A stretch of DNA of 64,000 nt from contig DATKRS010000035.1 in assembly GCA_035532035.1 (NCBI GenBank), forward strand, positions 1-64,000, in the 5' to 3' direction. The DNA is from Candidatus Dormiibacterota bacterium. Its GTDB lineage: Bacteria > Vulcanimicrobiota > Vulcanimicrobiia > Vulcanimicrobiales > Vulcanimicrobiaceae. Below, in pieces: positions 18,292-26,695 of this stretch (positions are counted from its first letter, which is position 1; each line of letters starts with the position of its first letter). A program made the position numbers and the translations under genes. Under the pieces are notes generated by a model, which saw only the letters and a list, made by a program, of their open reading frames with translations, was not told where the DNA came from and made no database searches.

Positions 18292-19176
18292 GTGTCGAAG
18301 AACGGCGTCGCGCGCCTCCCAGTCCGCAAGATGTACAAGCTCTTCATCAACGGTTCGTTCGTCCGCTCTGAATCGGGACGCAGCGATCTGCTGAGCGAGG
18401 GCAAGTCGTTCGCCGCAAACATCGCCCGCGCGTCTCGAAAAGATGCGCGCGACGCGGTCGTCGCCGCGCGTGCCGGGCAGCGCGCGTGGTGGGGAACGGC
18501 GCCGGGGACACGCGGCCTGGTCCTCTACCGTCTCGCCGAGATGATGGAGGCGCGCCGAACCGAGCTGACGGAACGGGTTCGCGAAGGTACGCCGTGCGAA
18601 CCGGCCGCGGCGTCGCTCGAGGTAACCGCCGCGATCGATCGCACGATCTGGTACGCGGGCTGGTGCGATAAATTCGCGGCGCTGCTTTCGACGCGTAACC
18701 CCGTGGGCGGACCGCACTTCAACTTTTCGACGCCGGAGCCGACCGGCGTCGTTGCGGTGCTCGCGCCGGACGCGCCCGTCCTGCTCGGACTCTTGTCGGT
18801 GATCTTGCCGCCGCTCGCAGCCGGAAATGCGCTCGTCGTCGTCGCCTCCGAGCACGATCCCCGTACGGCTGTCGTCTTCGCAGAGTCGGTCGCAACGAGC
18901 GACCTTCCCGCCGGCGTCCTCAACCTTCTCACCGGTTCGCGCGCCGAGGTGGGGCCGGTGCTCGCCAAGCACATGGACGTCAACGCAATAGCGTACGACG
19001 GTTCCGAGAGCGTGCTCGCCGCGCAGCTGGAGGCCGATGCCGCAGAGAACGTCAAGCGTACGCGCCCGCGGCCTGCGCGAGCGCGCGACGAATGGTTTTC
19101 GGACGAGGCACAGAGTCTCGACGATATCGAGGCCTTCTCCGAGATCAAGACCATCTGGCATCCGGCCGGCGTGTAG
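18292..19176 (+). CDS. Truncated, probably non-catalytic aldehyde dehydrogenase homologue
   Basis: This 294-residue protein covers only the N-terminal cofactor-domain half of an ALDH. It opens with YKLFINGSFVRSESGR, contains AAGNALVVVASEHDP and VLNLLTGSRAEVGPVL, then ends in a short unrelated tail (EWFSDEAQSLDDIEAF). The general-base Glu motif, nucleophile Cys and oligomerisation domain are absent, so it cannot be a normal dehydrogenase. The frame is clean and codon use matches its neighbours, which argues against simple decay. GTG 18292 or ATG 18331 may be the start. From memory, similar half-ALDHs accompany deoC-ALDH pairs elsewhere; a regulatory or partner role is an inference. Confidence 0.8.
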   Translation: MSKNGVARLPVRKMYKLFINGSFVRSESGRSDLLSEGKSFAANIARASRKDARDAVVAARAGQRAWWGTAPGTRGLVLYRLAEMMEARRTELTERVREGTPCEPAAASLEVTAAIDRTIWYAGWCDKFAALLSTRNPVGGPHFNFSTPEPTGVVAVLAPDAPVLLGLLSVILPPLAAGNALVVVASEHDPRTAVVFAESVATSDLPAGVLNLLTGSRAEVGPVLAKHMDVNAIAYDGSESVLAAQLEADAAENVKRTRPRPARARDEWFSDEAQSLDDIEAFSEIKTIWHPAGV

Positions 19177-19209
19177 AGAGGTTCGCTTACCCTGAGCTAT
19201 CGCCAACCG

Positions 19210-19992
19210 ATGCATCGCCGGTTCGCAAACGCGCTGGTGAACAACGAGTTCGTGCTTTTCTACCAACCGGTGCTCGATCTGCAGACCGGGGAGATCATCG
19301 GCTGCGAGGCCCTGTGCCGATGGCCGCAGCCGGACAACACCTTCACGCCCCCGGACACGTTTATACCGCAGGCCGAAGCCTCCGGGTTTATCGTCCAGCT
19401 CGGCGAATGGGTGCTTCGCACGGCAACGCAGCAGGTCTACGCGTGGCAGAAGAGATTCGACATACCGATCCTGCTCGAAGTGAATCTCTCGGCACGCCAG
19501 TTCGTGCACTACAACCTCGTGCGCTCCATCGAGGGCACGCTGGCGAACGTTCAATACCGGCCGGAGTGCCTCGAGTTCGAGATCACCGAAACCGTCGCAA
19601 TGACGAACGCCGACGACTCCATCGGGATCATGCGTCAGCTAAAGAACTTGGGAATCAGCCTCGCGCTCGACGATTTCGGTACGGGCTATTCATCGCTCTC
19701 GCATCTCAAGCGCTTTCCTCTCGATAAACTCAAGATCGACAAGACCTTCGTACGCGACATTCCCAACGACGGCAACGATCTCGCGATCGTATCCGCGATC
19801 ATCGCCATGGCGCATGCCTTGGGACTCAAAGTGCAAGCCGAAGGCGTCGAAACGGAAGCCCAGGCGGAGTTTTTGCGGGAATGTGAGTGCGAGCTCGCGC
19901 AGGGTTTTCTCTTCGGCCGGCCGCTGCCGCCGGGCGAGTTCGAGGAACTCTTTGAACGCTACCACAAAGGCGGGCTTGTATTTAAAAGCTAG
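19210..19992 (+). CDS. Stand-alone EAL domain c-di-GMP phosphodiesterase
   Basis: This 260-residue protein is almost nothing but an EAL domain, with no sensor or membrane segment. Catalytic signatures are intact: CEALCRW (the EAL motif), VNLSARQF, FEITET, the loop-6 metal site LDDFGTGYSSLSHL, LKIDKTFV and AEGVETEAQ, then QGFLFGRPLPP. It should hydrolyse cyclic di-GMP in the cytoplasm. With the GAF-GGDEF cyclase at 57 kb it gives the window both halves of c-di-GMP turnover. The ATG 19210 start lacks a good ribosome-binding site. Confidence 0.93.
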   Translation: MHRRFANALVNNEFVLFYQPVLDLQTGEIIGCEALCRWPQPDNTFTPPDTFIPQAEASGFIVQLGEWVLRTATQQVYAWQKRFDIPILLEVNLSARQFVHYNLVRSIEGTLANVQYRPECLEFEITETVAMTNADDSIGIMRQLKNLGISLALDDFGTGYSSLSHLKRFPLDKLKIDKTFVRDIPNDGNDLAIVSAIIAMAHALGLKVQAEGVETEAQAEFLRECECELAQGFLFGRPLPPGEFEELFERYHKGGLVFKS

Positions 19993-20026
19993 GAGTACCG
20001 CGCACGGTGGGGCACCATTTGAACCG

Positions 20027-20117
20027 GGAGAGGTGGCAGAGCGGTTGAATGCACTCGCTTGGAAAGCGAGCAGAGGTGATAAGCCTCTCGGGAGTTCGAA
20101 TCTCCCCCTCTCCGCCA
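20027..20117 (+). tRNA. tRNA-Ser (GGA)
   Basis: The acceptor stem GGAGAGG pairs with CCTCTCC. The long variable arm (GCAGAGGTGATAAGCCTCTC) marks a class II tRNA. The anticodon loop reads TTGGAAA on a CTCGC/GCGAG stem, giving GGA. Discriminator G and CCA are encoded. Confidence 0.96.
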
Positions 20118-20120
20118 CGC

Positions 20121-20142
20121 TTCGACGAGCTCAGCGTGACAC
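20121..20142. repeat. REP-like dispersed repeat, short copy
   Basis: The stretch TTCGACGAGCTCAGCGTGAC lies just behind tRNA-Ser. It shares its TTCGAC-GCTCAG-TGACAC layout with a copy between ftsZ and thyX at 44.6 kb. Confidence 0.5.
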
Positions 20143-20157
20143 GATGTTCCCGAACTC

Positions 20158-21123
20158 CTAGTTGCCCGCCGCGACGCCCAGCACCAAGGCGCCGAATCCA
20201 ATGGTCGTCTGCGCCACCGGAACGCTCGCCGCGCTAAAAGGAGGCGAGTATTCGTAGAGCGTCGACGCGAGCGTTACGGTCTTCGTCGTCGTATAGTAGA
20301 GGTTTCCGTTCGCGTCAAACGCGAGGTTCTCCGAGTTGGGCAGCGTCGCCGTCGAGATAACTGTCGCCGGCGTGCTCAAGTTGCTGAACGGCGGATTATA
20401 AATCTCAATTTGTTCCGGGTTGCCGCCCGCAGCGTACAGATTGCCGCTCGCGTCGAATGCAACGCCGGAGTACCCCTGAGAACCACCGCTGGTAATGGAT
20501 GCGATCGGCGTCGACGCAGCGGTTAGCGGCAACGAATAGACGTAGATGTGGTCGGTGAACCCGGTAAAGGTGGCGACGGCCAACGTGCTTGCGTGTACGG
20601 CTAACTCTTGAAGGCAACAATGGTTACCGTTCGGTAGCAAGAAGTTGAAACTCGCGGTGCTCCCGCTGCTGAGCGGCGTGGAAAAGACGTACAGCGAGTT
20701 GCCGATCCCGGCGATGAGATTCCCCGAGCCGTCGAAAGCGAGTCCCTGAGCGGCACCGGGCGGCGTTGAAATCTCAAAATCCGGCGAGGAGAGATGCATG
20801 AGCGGCAGCTTGTAGACGGCGATGTATTTGTCCTGATAACCGACGAACAAGCGATGGCTCGAGTCGAGCGCGAGCCCGAAAGGCCCTTCGTTACCGGAAG
20901 GGGGTGCAACGCTGACGAGCGGGGCGGAGTTACTCGAGAACGGTAACGTGAACGCGAGCAGACTCCCTGGCGACACGTCGGCTGAGTTGGATGCATTGGC
21001 GACGTAGAGAAGCGTCGGAATCGCGTTCGTCGGCGGATTTAAGGCGGTGCCGCTTCCGTTGCAACCCGCGGTCATGGCGAAAGCGATGAGGGTAGCGGCG
21101 AGCGAGCGGTGTCGACGTGTCAT
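20158..21123 (-). CDS. Beta-propeller (NHL-like) surface lipoprotein
   Basis: The ~321-residue protein starts at ATG 21123 with GGAGG ten bases upstream. It has a lipoprotein signal (SLAATLIAFAMTAGCNG). The body is built from repeats of about 45-50 residues with the core G-L/V-A-F-D-x-S/N-G-N-L, seen as GLALDSSHRLFVG, GLAFDGSGNLIAG, GVAFDASGNLYAAG and NLAFDANGNLYYTT. This is the pattern of a six- or seven-bladed propeller. Such proteins bind ligands or act as scaffolds; no enzyme motif is seen. It is transcribed away from the aroE side and is likely monocistronic. Confidence 0.85.
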   Translation of the reverse strand: MTRRHRSLAATLIAFAMTAGCNGSGTALNPPTNAIPTLLYVANASNSADVSPGSLLAFTLPFSSNSAPLVSVAPPSGNEGPFGLALDSSHRLFVGYQDKYIAVYKLPLMHLSSPDFEISTPPGAAQGLAFDGSGNLIAGIGNSLYVFSTPLSSGSTASFNFLLPNGNHCCLQELAVHASTLAVATFTGFTDHIYVYSLPLTAASTPIASITSGGSQGYSGVAFDASGNLYAAGGNPEQIEIYNPPFSNLSTPATVISTATLPNSENLAFDANGNLYYTTTKTVTLASTLYEYSPPFSAASVPVAQTTIGFGALVLGVAAGN

Positions 21124-21190
21124 CTCCTGGGCACCTCCGTGGCGCATACTTGGCACTCGGTTCATGGGGCCCTTCAATAGCGTTTCTTGC

Positions 21191-21910
21191 TTATCTGCTC
21201 TCCAGCCAAAACGAAAACGCTGCCCGAGCCTGCGCCTCGAGCATCTCCGCGCCGTCCACGACGCGGCGTCCTATCTGTCTGCCCAGCGTCGCACGATCGC
21301 CATAGTTCGCATCCATGACGAGCGGTACGCGCGACGCCACCGCGGCGACCTCCGCAGGCAACTGCGCCTCCGGTGAGAGGGCGGAAAAAACAGCATCTTC
21401 GATGCGAACCTCGCGAGCGAACGCCAGCCCACCAAAGCGCGCGCGGAGTGCCTCGACCTTGCCCGCGTCGCGGCTCCAGAGCCAGAGGCGCACGCCCTCT
21501 TCGGCGAGCTGCGCGACGACCGCACGAGCCGCCGGACCGGTTCCGAGGACGAGGATCTCGCGCCCGGCGAGCGATCCGAGATGCGCGCGCAAAGCCTCCG
21601 CTGCGCCGGTACCGTCGGTCGTCGTCCCCAGCAAGGTCCGTCCGAAGACGACCGTGTTCACCGCCCGAGCGCGCTGCGCGGCGAGCGAAAGGTGATCGCA
21701 TGCCGCCAACGCTTCTTCTTTGAGAGGCGACGTCACGTTACACCCGGCAAAGGCTTCCTCCGCGAGCCGGCGCAGCGCGCCCGCTGCTCCGCCAGCCCCA
21801 ACGCGAATCGCTTCGTACGATCCGTCGACTCCGGCCTCGCGCAGCAGGCGACGATGAATCTCGGGGCTTGCGCTGTGTGCGACGGGATCGCCGATGACCG
21901 CTAGTTTCAT
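21191..21910 (-). CDS. aroE: Shikimate dehydrogenase
   Basis: At 239 residues it is short for AroE (usually ~270), which reduces 3-dehydroshikimate in aromatic amino acid synthesis. Substrate-side motifs are HSASPEIHRRLL and NVTSPLKEEAL with the catalytic Lys, then NTVVF and TDGTGAAEAL with the catalytic Asp. The nucleotide-binding loop is VLGTGPAARAVV, and DGAEMLEAQARAAFSFW closes the protein. It starts at ATG 21908-21910, overlapping the yqeG-like gene by ATGA. A yqeG-aroE neighbourhood is also known from Bacilli, which supports both calls. Confidence 0.93.
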   Translation of the reverse strand: MKLAVIGDPVAHSASPEIHRRLLREAGVDGSYEAIRVGAGGAAGALRRLAEEAFAGCNVTSPLKEEALAACDHLSLAAQRARAVNTVVFGRTLLGTTTDGTGAAEALRAHLGSLAGREILVLGTGPAARAVVAQLAEEGVRLWLWSRDAGKVEALRARFGGLAFAREVRIEDAVFSALSPEAQLPAEVAAVASRVPLVMDANYGDRATLGRQIGRRVVDGAEMLEAQARAAFSFWLESR

Positions 21911-22386
21911 CGCCGCTGCGGCAGCATCAAACGCTCGAAGAACCGGAACACGTTGGTGATCGGGTGGTCGTTCGCTTCGAGCGGCTCCGTCAAAATCGTG
22001 TAGAGCCCGCAAAGCTTACCGCCAAGGACGTCGGTGAAGAGCTGGTCGCCGACTACGGCGACGTGACGTCGGGGAAGCTGCAGCGTACGCAGGGCTCGCA
22101 CGAACCCGACTGGGGACGGCTTACACGCATTGGCAACAAATGGAATACCCATCTGCCGAGCGATCTGCGTGACGCGATCGGAGAAGTTGTTCGAAAGCAT
22201 CACGAGCCGCAAGCCACGCTCCTGCGCGCTTCGTACCCACGCGAGATGCTCTTGCGCGATCTCGCTGCCACCCCAGGAAACGAGCGTGTTGTCGAGGTCC
22301 AGAATCAGTCCTCGAATCCCGGCTGCCTCCAGCTCCGCGAGCGGCACCTCACAAAGGCGCGGGGCAAAGCGATCCGGGCCGAGCAT
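21907..22386 (-). CDS. YqeG-family HAD phosphatase
   Basis: The protein is ~159 residues if begun at ATG 22386, which aligns with the family start. HAD motifs are LILDLDNTLVSWGG (nucleophile DLDNT), VMLSNN (motif II), ANACKPSP (motif III Lys) and VVGDQLFTDVLGGKLCG (motif IV). It belongs to the YqeG/HAD-IIIA group, related to phosphatidylglycerophosphatases; the substrate here is not certain. The frame is open to 22500, but the extra residues show no conservation-like pattern and would reach the nrdJ control region. It is coupled to aroE. Confidence 0.88.
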   Translation of the reverse strand: MLGPDRFAPRLCEVPLAELEAAGIRGLILDLDNTLVSWGGSEIAQEHLAWVRSAQERGLRLVMLSNNFSDRVTQIARQMGIPFVANACKPSPVGFVRALRTLQLPRRHVAVVGDQLFTDVLGGKLCGLYTILTEPLEANDHPITNVFRFFERLMLPQRR

Positions 22387-22494
22387 CGGGCGGCTCTTGC
22401 ACCGGCTATCCTCGGTATCCTCGGTTCTCTCCACAGGGCAGATAACGCTATCCCCAGCCATCAACAGCCGGTTCACAAGGATTCCACCGGTCCA

Positions 22495-22542
22495 CCACAA
22501 TATCTTGTGGTCCTAGCGAAAATATGCCACAATAGATGCCCC
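22495..22542 (+). promoter_or_regulatory. nrdJ promoter with tandem NrdR-type boxes
   Basis: CCACAATATCTTGTGG at 22495-22510 matches 13 of 16 positions of the NrdR box as I recall it (ACACwATATATwGTGT). A second half-conserved box starts 32 bases downstream (CCACAATAGATG, 22527 on), the usual tandem spacing. A likely promoter, TTGTGG - 17 bases - CACAAT (-35 at 22505, -10 at 22528), overlaps both boxes. NrdR binding would therefore block transcription. NrdR, a repressor that senses dATP/ATP, is not encoded in this window. Confidence 0.75.
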
Positions 22543-22556
22543 AGGAGCTACTGCGC

Positions 22557-25500
22557 ATGAAGTTTCGCCGCACCTATTCTGCCCCGAACGACCCCTATTT
22601 CGGCCTGACCTTCGAGCCGCGAACCTCGCGAATCGTGAATCCCGACGGTTCGGTCATCTTCGAAGCCGAGCGTGTAATGGTTCCGACGGAGTGGAGTCAG
22701 GTTGCGGTCGACGTGCTCGCGCAAAAGTATTGCCGCAAGGCCGGGGTGCCGCGAGCGCTCAAGCGCCTCGAGGAAGAAAACGTCCCCGAATGGCTGCAGC
22801 GGTCGGTCGCCGATGACGAGGCGTTGGCCAAGTTGCCGCGCAGCGAGCAGTTCGGCGGCGAGCTCGACTCGCGCGAGGTTTTCAATCGACTCGCTGGTTG
22901 CTGGGCGTACTGGGGGTGGAAGCACGCGTATTTCGATTCGGAAGACGACGCTCGAGCGTACTACGAGGAGATGTGCGCCATGCTAGCACGTCAGATCGGC
23001 GCGCCCAACTCACCGCAATGGTTCAACACCGGGTTGCATTGGGCGTACGGGATCTCGGGGCCGGCGCAAGGACATTTTTTCGTCGACCCCGCGAGTCAGG
23101 AGCTCGTGCGCTCCACGAGCGCCTACGAGCATCCCGCACCGCACGCCTGCCTTCCGTACTGGGCACCGGTCTCCACGCCTGACGGTCCGGTTCCGATCGG
23201 TCACATCGTCGAGCGCAGACTCATCGGCCTCGAAGTCTATGACGCACGCGGCACTACGCGCGTCGTCGCAGCGAAGCGCACGGGAATCAAGCCCGTGTTG
23301 CGCGTGCATCTGGCCGGCGGCACGTACATCGAAGCTACGCCCGATCACCGCGTCTATTCGCAGCAAGGCAATACCGCTCGCTGGCGTCACCTCGGCGACC
23401 TGCAGGCCGGCGACGTGCTCTTCGCCCGCAGCGGCATCGATCCAGCGCCTTTACCGCAACTCTCGCGCGCTGGGGGAGGATCGCCGCTCGCCACCGCGGT
23501 GCTCGAGATTCACGCCGTTGAAATCGTCGCAATCGATCAACTCCCCCAGCCGATGCCCGTCTACGACATCGAAACCGCGAGCCACACCTTCCTGACGAAT
23601 AACGTCGTCGTGCACAACTGCTTCATTCAGAGCGTCGACGACGACCTCGTCAACGAAGGCGGCATCATGGATCTCTGGGTGCGCGAAGCGCGTATCTTCA
23701 AATTTGGCTCGGGTACTGGTTCGAATTTCTCCAAGCTGCGCAGTGCCGGCGAGAGACTCTCCGGCGGCGGAACCTCGTCAGGGTTGATGTCATTTCTGCG
23801 CGTCGGCGATCGGGCGGCAGGAGCGATCAAGTCCGGCGGCACCACGCGTCGTGCCGCGAAGATGGTCGTCCTCGATCTCGATCACCCCGACATCGAGCAC
23901 TTCATCAACTGGAAGGTCCGCGAGGAGCAAAAGGTCTCCGCGCTCGTTGCGGGATCGATCACGATCGAGAAGCATCTCAACGCGATCATGCGCGCCGCGC
24001 ACGATCAGACGCTGCCGGAGAGCGCGCGCCTCGACCCGTCGCTCAATGCAGGCTTGAAGTCCGCGCTACGCGTAGCGCTCGGCGCCGGGATACCATCGGC
24101 AAACGTCCAGTACGCGCTCGACTTTGCCAAACAAGGGTACACGGCGCTCGAGCTCGACACATACGACGTCAACTGGGACGGCGAGGCGTACGGTACCGTT
24201 TCCGGGCAGAACTCCAACAACTCGGTCCGCATCCCGAACGAGTTCTTCAAAGCGCTCGACGGCGGGGGCTCGTGGGACATGATTCGGCGTACGGACGGTG
24301 GCGTGGCTCGCTCCGTCCCGGCATCGGACTTGTGGGAACAGATCGGGACCGCCGCGTGGCAATGCGCCGATCCCGGCCTCCAGTTCGATACCACCATCAA
24401 CGAATGGCATACGTGTCCCAGCGACGGCCGCATCAACGCGAGCAATCCGTGCTCCGAATATCTGTTCCTCGACGATACGGCTTGCAATCTTTCAAGTCTC
24501 AACCTCGTGAAGTTCGAGAACGAGCGCGGCGAGTTCGACGCTGCACGATTCGCGGAAGCCTGCCGCATCTGGACTTTCACGCTTGAGATCAGCGTGCTCA
24601 TGGCGCAGTTCCCCAGTCGCGTCATCGCGCAAAAGTCCTACGATTTCCGCACCCTCGGTCTCGGGTACGCAAACCTCGGCACCTTGCTCATGCGCATGGG
24701 CCTCCCCTACGATTCGCTCTATGCGCTCGATTGGTGCGCTGCGATAACGTCGCTGATGACGGGAGCCGCGTACCGCTGCTCCGCGGAGATGGCGCAGCAG
24801 CTAGGCGCATTTCCACGGTACGCGAACAACGCCGGCGACATGTTGCGTATCATGCGCAATCATCGCCGCTTCGCGCACCAGGCGAAGGCGGACGAATACG
24901 AAGGGCTCACGATCCCCCCCGCGACGCAGACGCCGACGCTCTTCACGCAGAAGACCTGGGAGCTCGCGCGCTCCATGTGGGACGATGCGCTTGCCATCGG
25001 CGAGGTCGCTGGATTCCGCAACGCACAAACAACCGTCATCGCCCCGACTGGAACCATCGCCTTGGTTATGGGGTGCGATACGACCGGTATCGAGCCCGAC
25101 TTCGCGCTCGTCAAGTTCAAGAAGCTCGCCGGCGGCGGCTACTTCAAGATCGTCAACGAGTCCGTCGAATGTGCGCTGCGCCGCCTCGGATACGGCGAGG
25201 AGCAGATCGCCGCCATCGAAACGTACGCCAAAGGCACCGGCACGCTCGAAGGTGCGCCGCATGTCAATCGTGCGACGCTGCGCGCCAAAGGCTTCGACGA
25301 AGAGATTCTTTCACGCGTCGAAGCCGCGCTACCGACCGCGTTCGAACTGCCATTTGCGTTCAATCGCTTCGTGCTCGGCGACGAGTTCTGCAAGACCAAG
25401 CTCGGCCTCACCGAGGAGCAAATCTCCGATTGGAGTTTCTCGCTGCTACGCGACGGTCTCGGCTTCACGACCCAGCAAATCGAAGAGGCCTCGGCACACA

Positions 25501-26636
25501 TCTGCGGCCGCATGACCTTAGAAGGAGCGCCGTACCTGAAGGACGAGCACCTGCCCGTCTTCGACTGCGCCACGCCGTGTGGAAAGTACGGCACGCGTTT
25601 CATCCGGCCACTGGCACATGTCGACATGCTCGCTGCCGCCCAGCCGTCGATCAGCGGCTCGATCTCCAAGACCATCAACCTTCCGCAGACCTCCACGATC
25701 GACGACGTCAAGGAAGCCTACCGCTACTCGTGGGAGCGCATGGTTAAGGCGGTCGCCCTCTATCGCGACGGCTCGAAGCTTTCGCAACCCCTTGCGGCGA
25801 GCTACGACCTCGGCGGTGAGAGCGACGTCGACGACAACTCGTCGCTCGCGCAGCAGCCGTACGCGCAGCCGTTGCAGGTCGCCGAGCGAATCGTCTATCG
25901 GTACATCGCCCGCCGCCGGCGCTTACCGGAACGCCGTAGCGGTTACACGCAGAAAGCGATCGTCGGGGGGCACAAGGTCTATCTCCGGACCGGCGAGTAC
26001 GAAGGCGGCCAGCTCGGCGAGATCTTCATCGACATGCACAAGGAAGGCGCGGCCTTTCGCTCGTTGATGAACAACTTCGCGATCGCGATCTCGCTCGGTT
26101 TACAGCACGGCGTCCCGCTCGAGGAGTTCGTCGACGCCTTCACGTTCACGCGTTTCGAGCCGAACGGCCCCGTCGTCGGACACGACCACATCAAGATGGC
26201 GACCTCGATCCTGGACTACATCTTCCGCGAGCTCGCGGTTACATATCTGGGTCGCTACGATCTCGCTCACGTGCAACCATCGATGGAGATGGACGCGATG
26301 GGTCCAGGCACGGACGAAGAGTACGTTGCCGAGGAAGTGGGCGAGGTCAGCATGCGTCCCGCAGGCGTTGCGGAGAGCCTGCATCCGGTGAGCGAGCATC
26401 TCCACGTCGGCGGTACGCACGAGCACGACGGCGAGCATGAGCCCACCCCGCCCCACGCTTCGCTGCTCTCTGCCGCGACCGGCGTCGCCACTGCGACGCG
26501 CACGCAGCAGGTTACCGCTGCCCGCGCAAAAGGTTACACCGGTAACGCCTGCCCCGAGTGCGGCCAGCTCACCATGGTTCGTAACGGCAGCTGCGAGAAG
26601 TGCGACTCGTGCGGCGCAACGTCGGGCTGTAGCTAG
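22557..26636 (+). CDS. nrdJ: B12-dependent class II ribonucleotide reductase with in-frame mini-intein
   Basis: The precursor is 1359 residues (about 1202 after splicing). The enzyme reduces ribonucleotides to deoxyribonucleotides using adenosylcobalamin. I chose ATG 22557 because AGGAG lies nine bases upstream; ATG 22536 sits inside a NrdR box. Active-site motifs: the first redox Cys in CFIQSVDDD (residue 355, just after the intein), GSGTGSNFS, thiyl-radical site NPCSEYLF, and second redox Cys [10 protein letters not shown] His-rich linker ([15 protein letters not shown]) precedes a C-terminal Cys cluster ([16 protein letters not shown]) that likely relays electrons from thioredoxin. The intein spans residues 198-354. 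Confidence 0.97.
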   Translation: MKFRRTYSAPNDPYFGLTFEPRTSRIVNPDGSVIFEAERVMVPTEWSQVAVDVLAQKYCRKAGVPRALKRLEEENVPEWLQRSVADDEALAKLPRSEQFGGELDSREVFNRLAGCWAYWGWKHAYFDSEDDARAYYEEMCAMLARQIGAPNSPQWFNTGLHWAYGISGPAQGHFFVDPASQELVRSTSAYEHPAPHACLPYWAPVSTPDGPVPIGHIVERRLIGLEVYDARGTTRVVAAKRTGIKPVLRVHLAGGTYIEATPDHRVYSQQGNTARWRHLGDLQAGDVLFARSGIDPAPLPQLSRAGGGSPLATAVLEIHAVEIVAIDQLPQPMPVYDIETASHTFLTNNVVVHNCFIQSVDDDLVNEGGIMDLWVREARIFKFGSGTGSNFSKLRSAGERLSGGGTSSGLMSFLRVGDRAAGAIKSGGTTRRAAKMVVLDLDHPDIEHFINWKVREEQKVSALVAGSITIEKHLNAIMRAAHDQTLPESARLDPSLNAGLKSALRVALGAGIPSANVQYALDFAKQGYTALELDTYDVNWDGEAYGTVSGQNSNNSVRIPNEFFKALDGGGSWDMIRRTDGGVARSVPASDLWEQIGTAAWQCADPGLQFDTTINEWHTCPSDGRINASNPCSEYLFLDDTACNLSSLNLVKFENERGEFDAARFAEACRIWTFTLEISVLMAQFPSRVIAQKSYDFRTLGLGYANLGTLLMRMGLPYDSLYALDWCAAITSLMTGAAYRCSAEMAQQLGAFPRYANNAGDMLRIMRNHRRFAHQAKADEYEGLTIPPATQTPTLFTQKTWELARSMWDDALAIGEVAGFRNAQTTVIAPTGTIALVMGCDTTGIEPDFALVKFKKLAGGGYFKIVNESVECALRRLGYGEEQIAAIETYAKGTGTLEGAPHVNRATLRAKGFDEEILSRVEAALPTAFELPFAFNRFVLGDEFCKTKLGLTEEQISDWSFSLLRDGLGFTTQQIEEASAHICGRMTLEGAPYLKDEHLPVFDCATPCGKYGTRFIRPLAHVDMLAAAQPSISGSISKTINLPQTSTIDDVKEAYRYSWERMVKAVALYRDGSKLSQPLAASYDLGGESDVDDNSSLAQQPYAQPLQVAERIVYRYIARRRRLPERRSGYTQKAIVGGHKVYLRTGEYEGGQLGEIFIDMHKEGAAFRSLMNNFAIAISLGLQHGVPLEEFVDAFTFTRFEPNGPVVGHDHIKMATSILDYIFRELAVTYLGRYDLAHVQPSMEMDAMGPGTDEEYVAEEVGEVSMRPAGVAESLHPVSEHLHVGGTHEHDGEHEPTPPHASLLSAATGVATATRTQQVTAARAKGYTGNACPECGQLTMVRNGSCEKCDSCGATSGCS
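23148..23618 (+). other. Mini-intein (157 residues) in NrdJ
   Basis: The insert begins with Cys1 (block [14 protein letters not shown]) and ends with His156-Asn157, followed by extein Cys+1. Block B is [14 protein letters not shown], with the TxxH pair at positions 64 and 67. Block F is [20 protein letters not shown]. Between B and F there are only ~70 residues and no LAGLIDADG motif, so the homing endonuclease is absent. All residues needed for class 1 splicing (Cys1, block B His, HN, Cys+1) are present. Removal rejoins PAPHA to CFIQSVDD, an uninterrupted NrdJ core. Confidence 0.93.
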
Positions 26637-26646
26637 GGTAGCTAGG
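26629..26646. repeat. Perfect 2 x 9-base tandem duplication over the nrdJ stop
   Basis: GTAGCTAGG occurs twice in direct succession at 26629-26637 and 26638-26646. The real stop TAG is at 26634-26636, and the second copy gives a further in-frame TAG nine bases on, as in the hmgA duplication. Confidence 0.9.
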
Positions 26647-26695
26647 GCGATCGCCCGCACGATCGCGAGCGCTCTTAGCAGGCGCGCGCGAAGTT

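Noticed and set aside
18292-19176. Calling the short ALDH a pseudogene
   Set aside because: The frame is uninterrupted with normal codon use and a distinct tail, and no downstream remnant of the catalytic half exists, so a functional truncated protein is more likely.
17602-19554. A 650-codon open frame on the minus strand that would extend the ferritin-like protein far upstream
   Set aside because: Only the last 193 codons show protein-like conservation motifs. GTG 18183 has a strong AGGAG, and the rest is antisense to the ALDH-like gene.
22387-22556. A cobalamin riboswitch upstream of B12-dependent nrdJ
   Set aside because: The leader is too short and no B12-box-like sequence is seen; the region is explained by NrdR boxes and a promoter.
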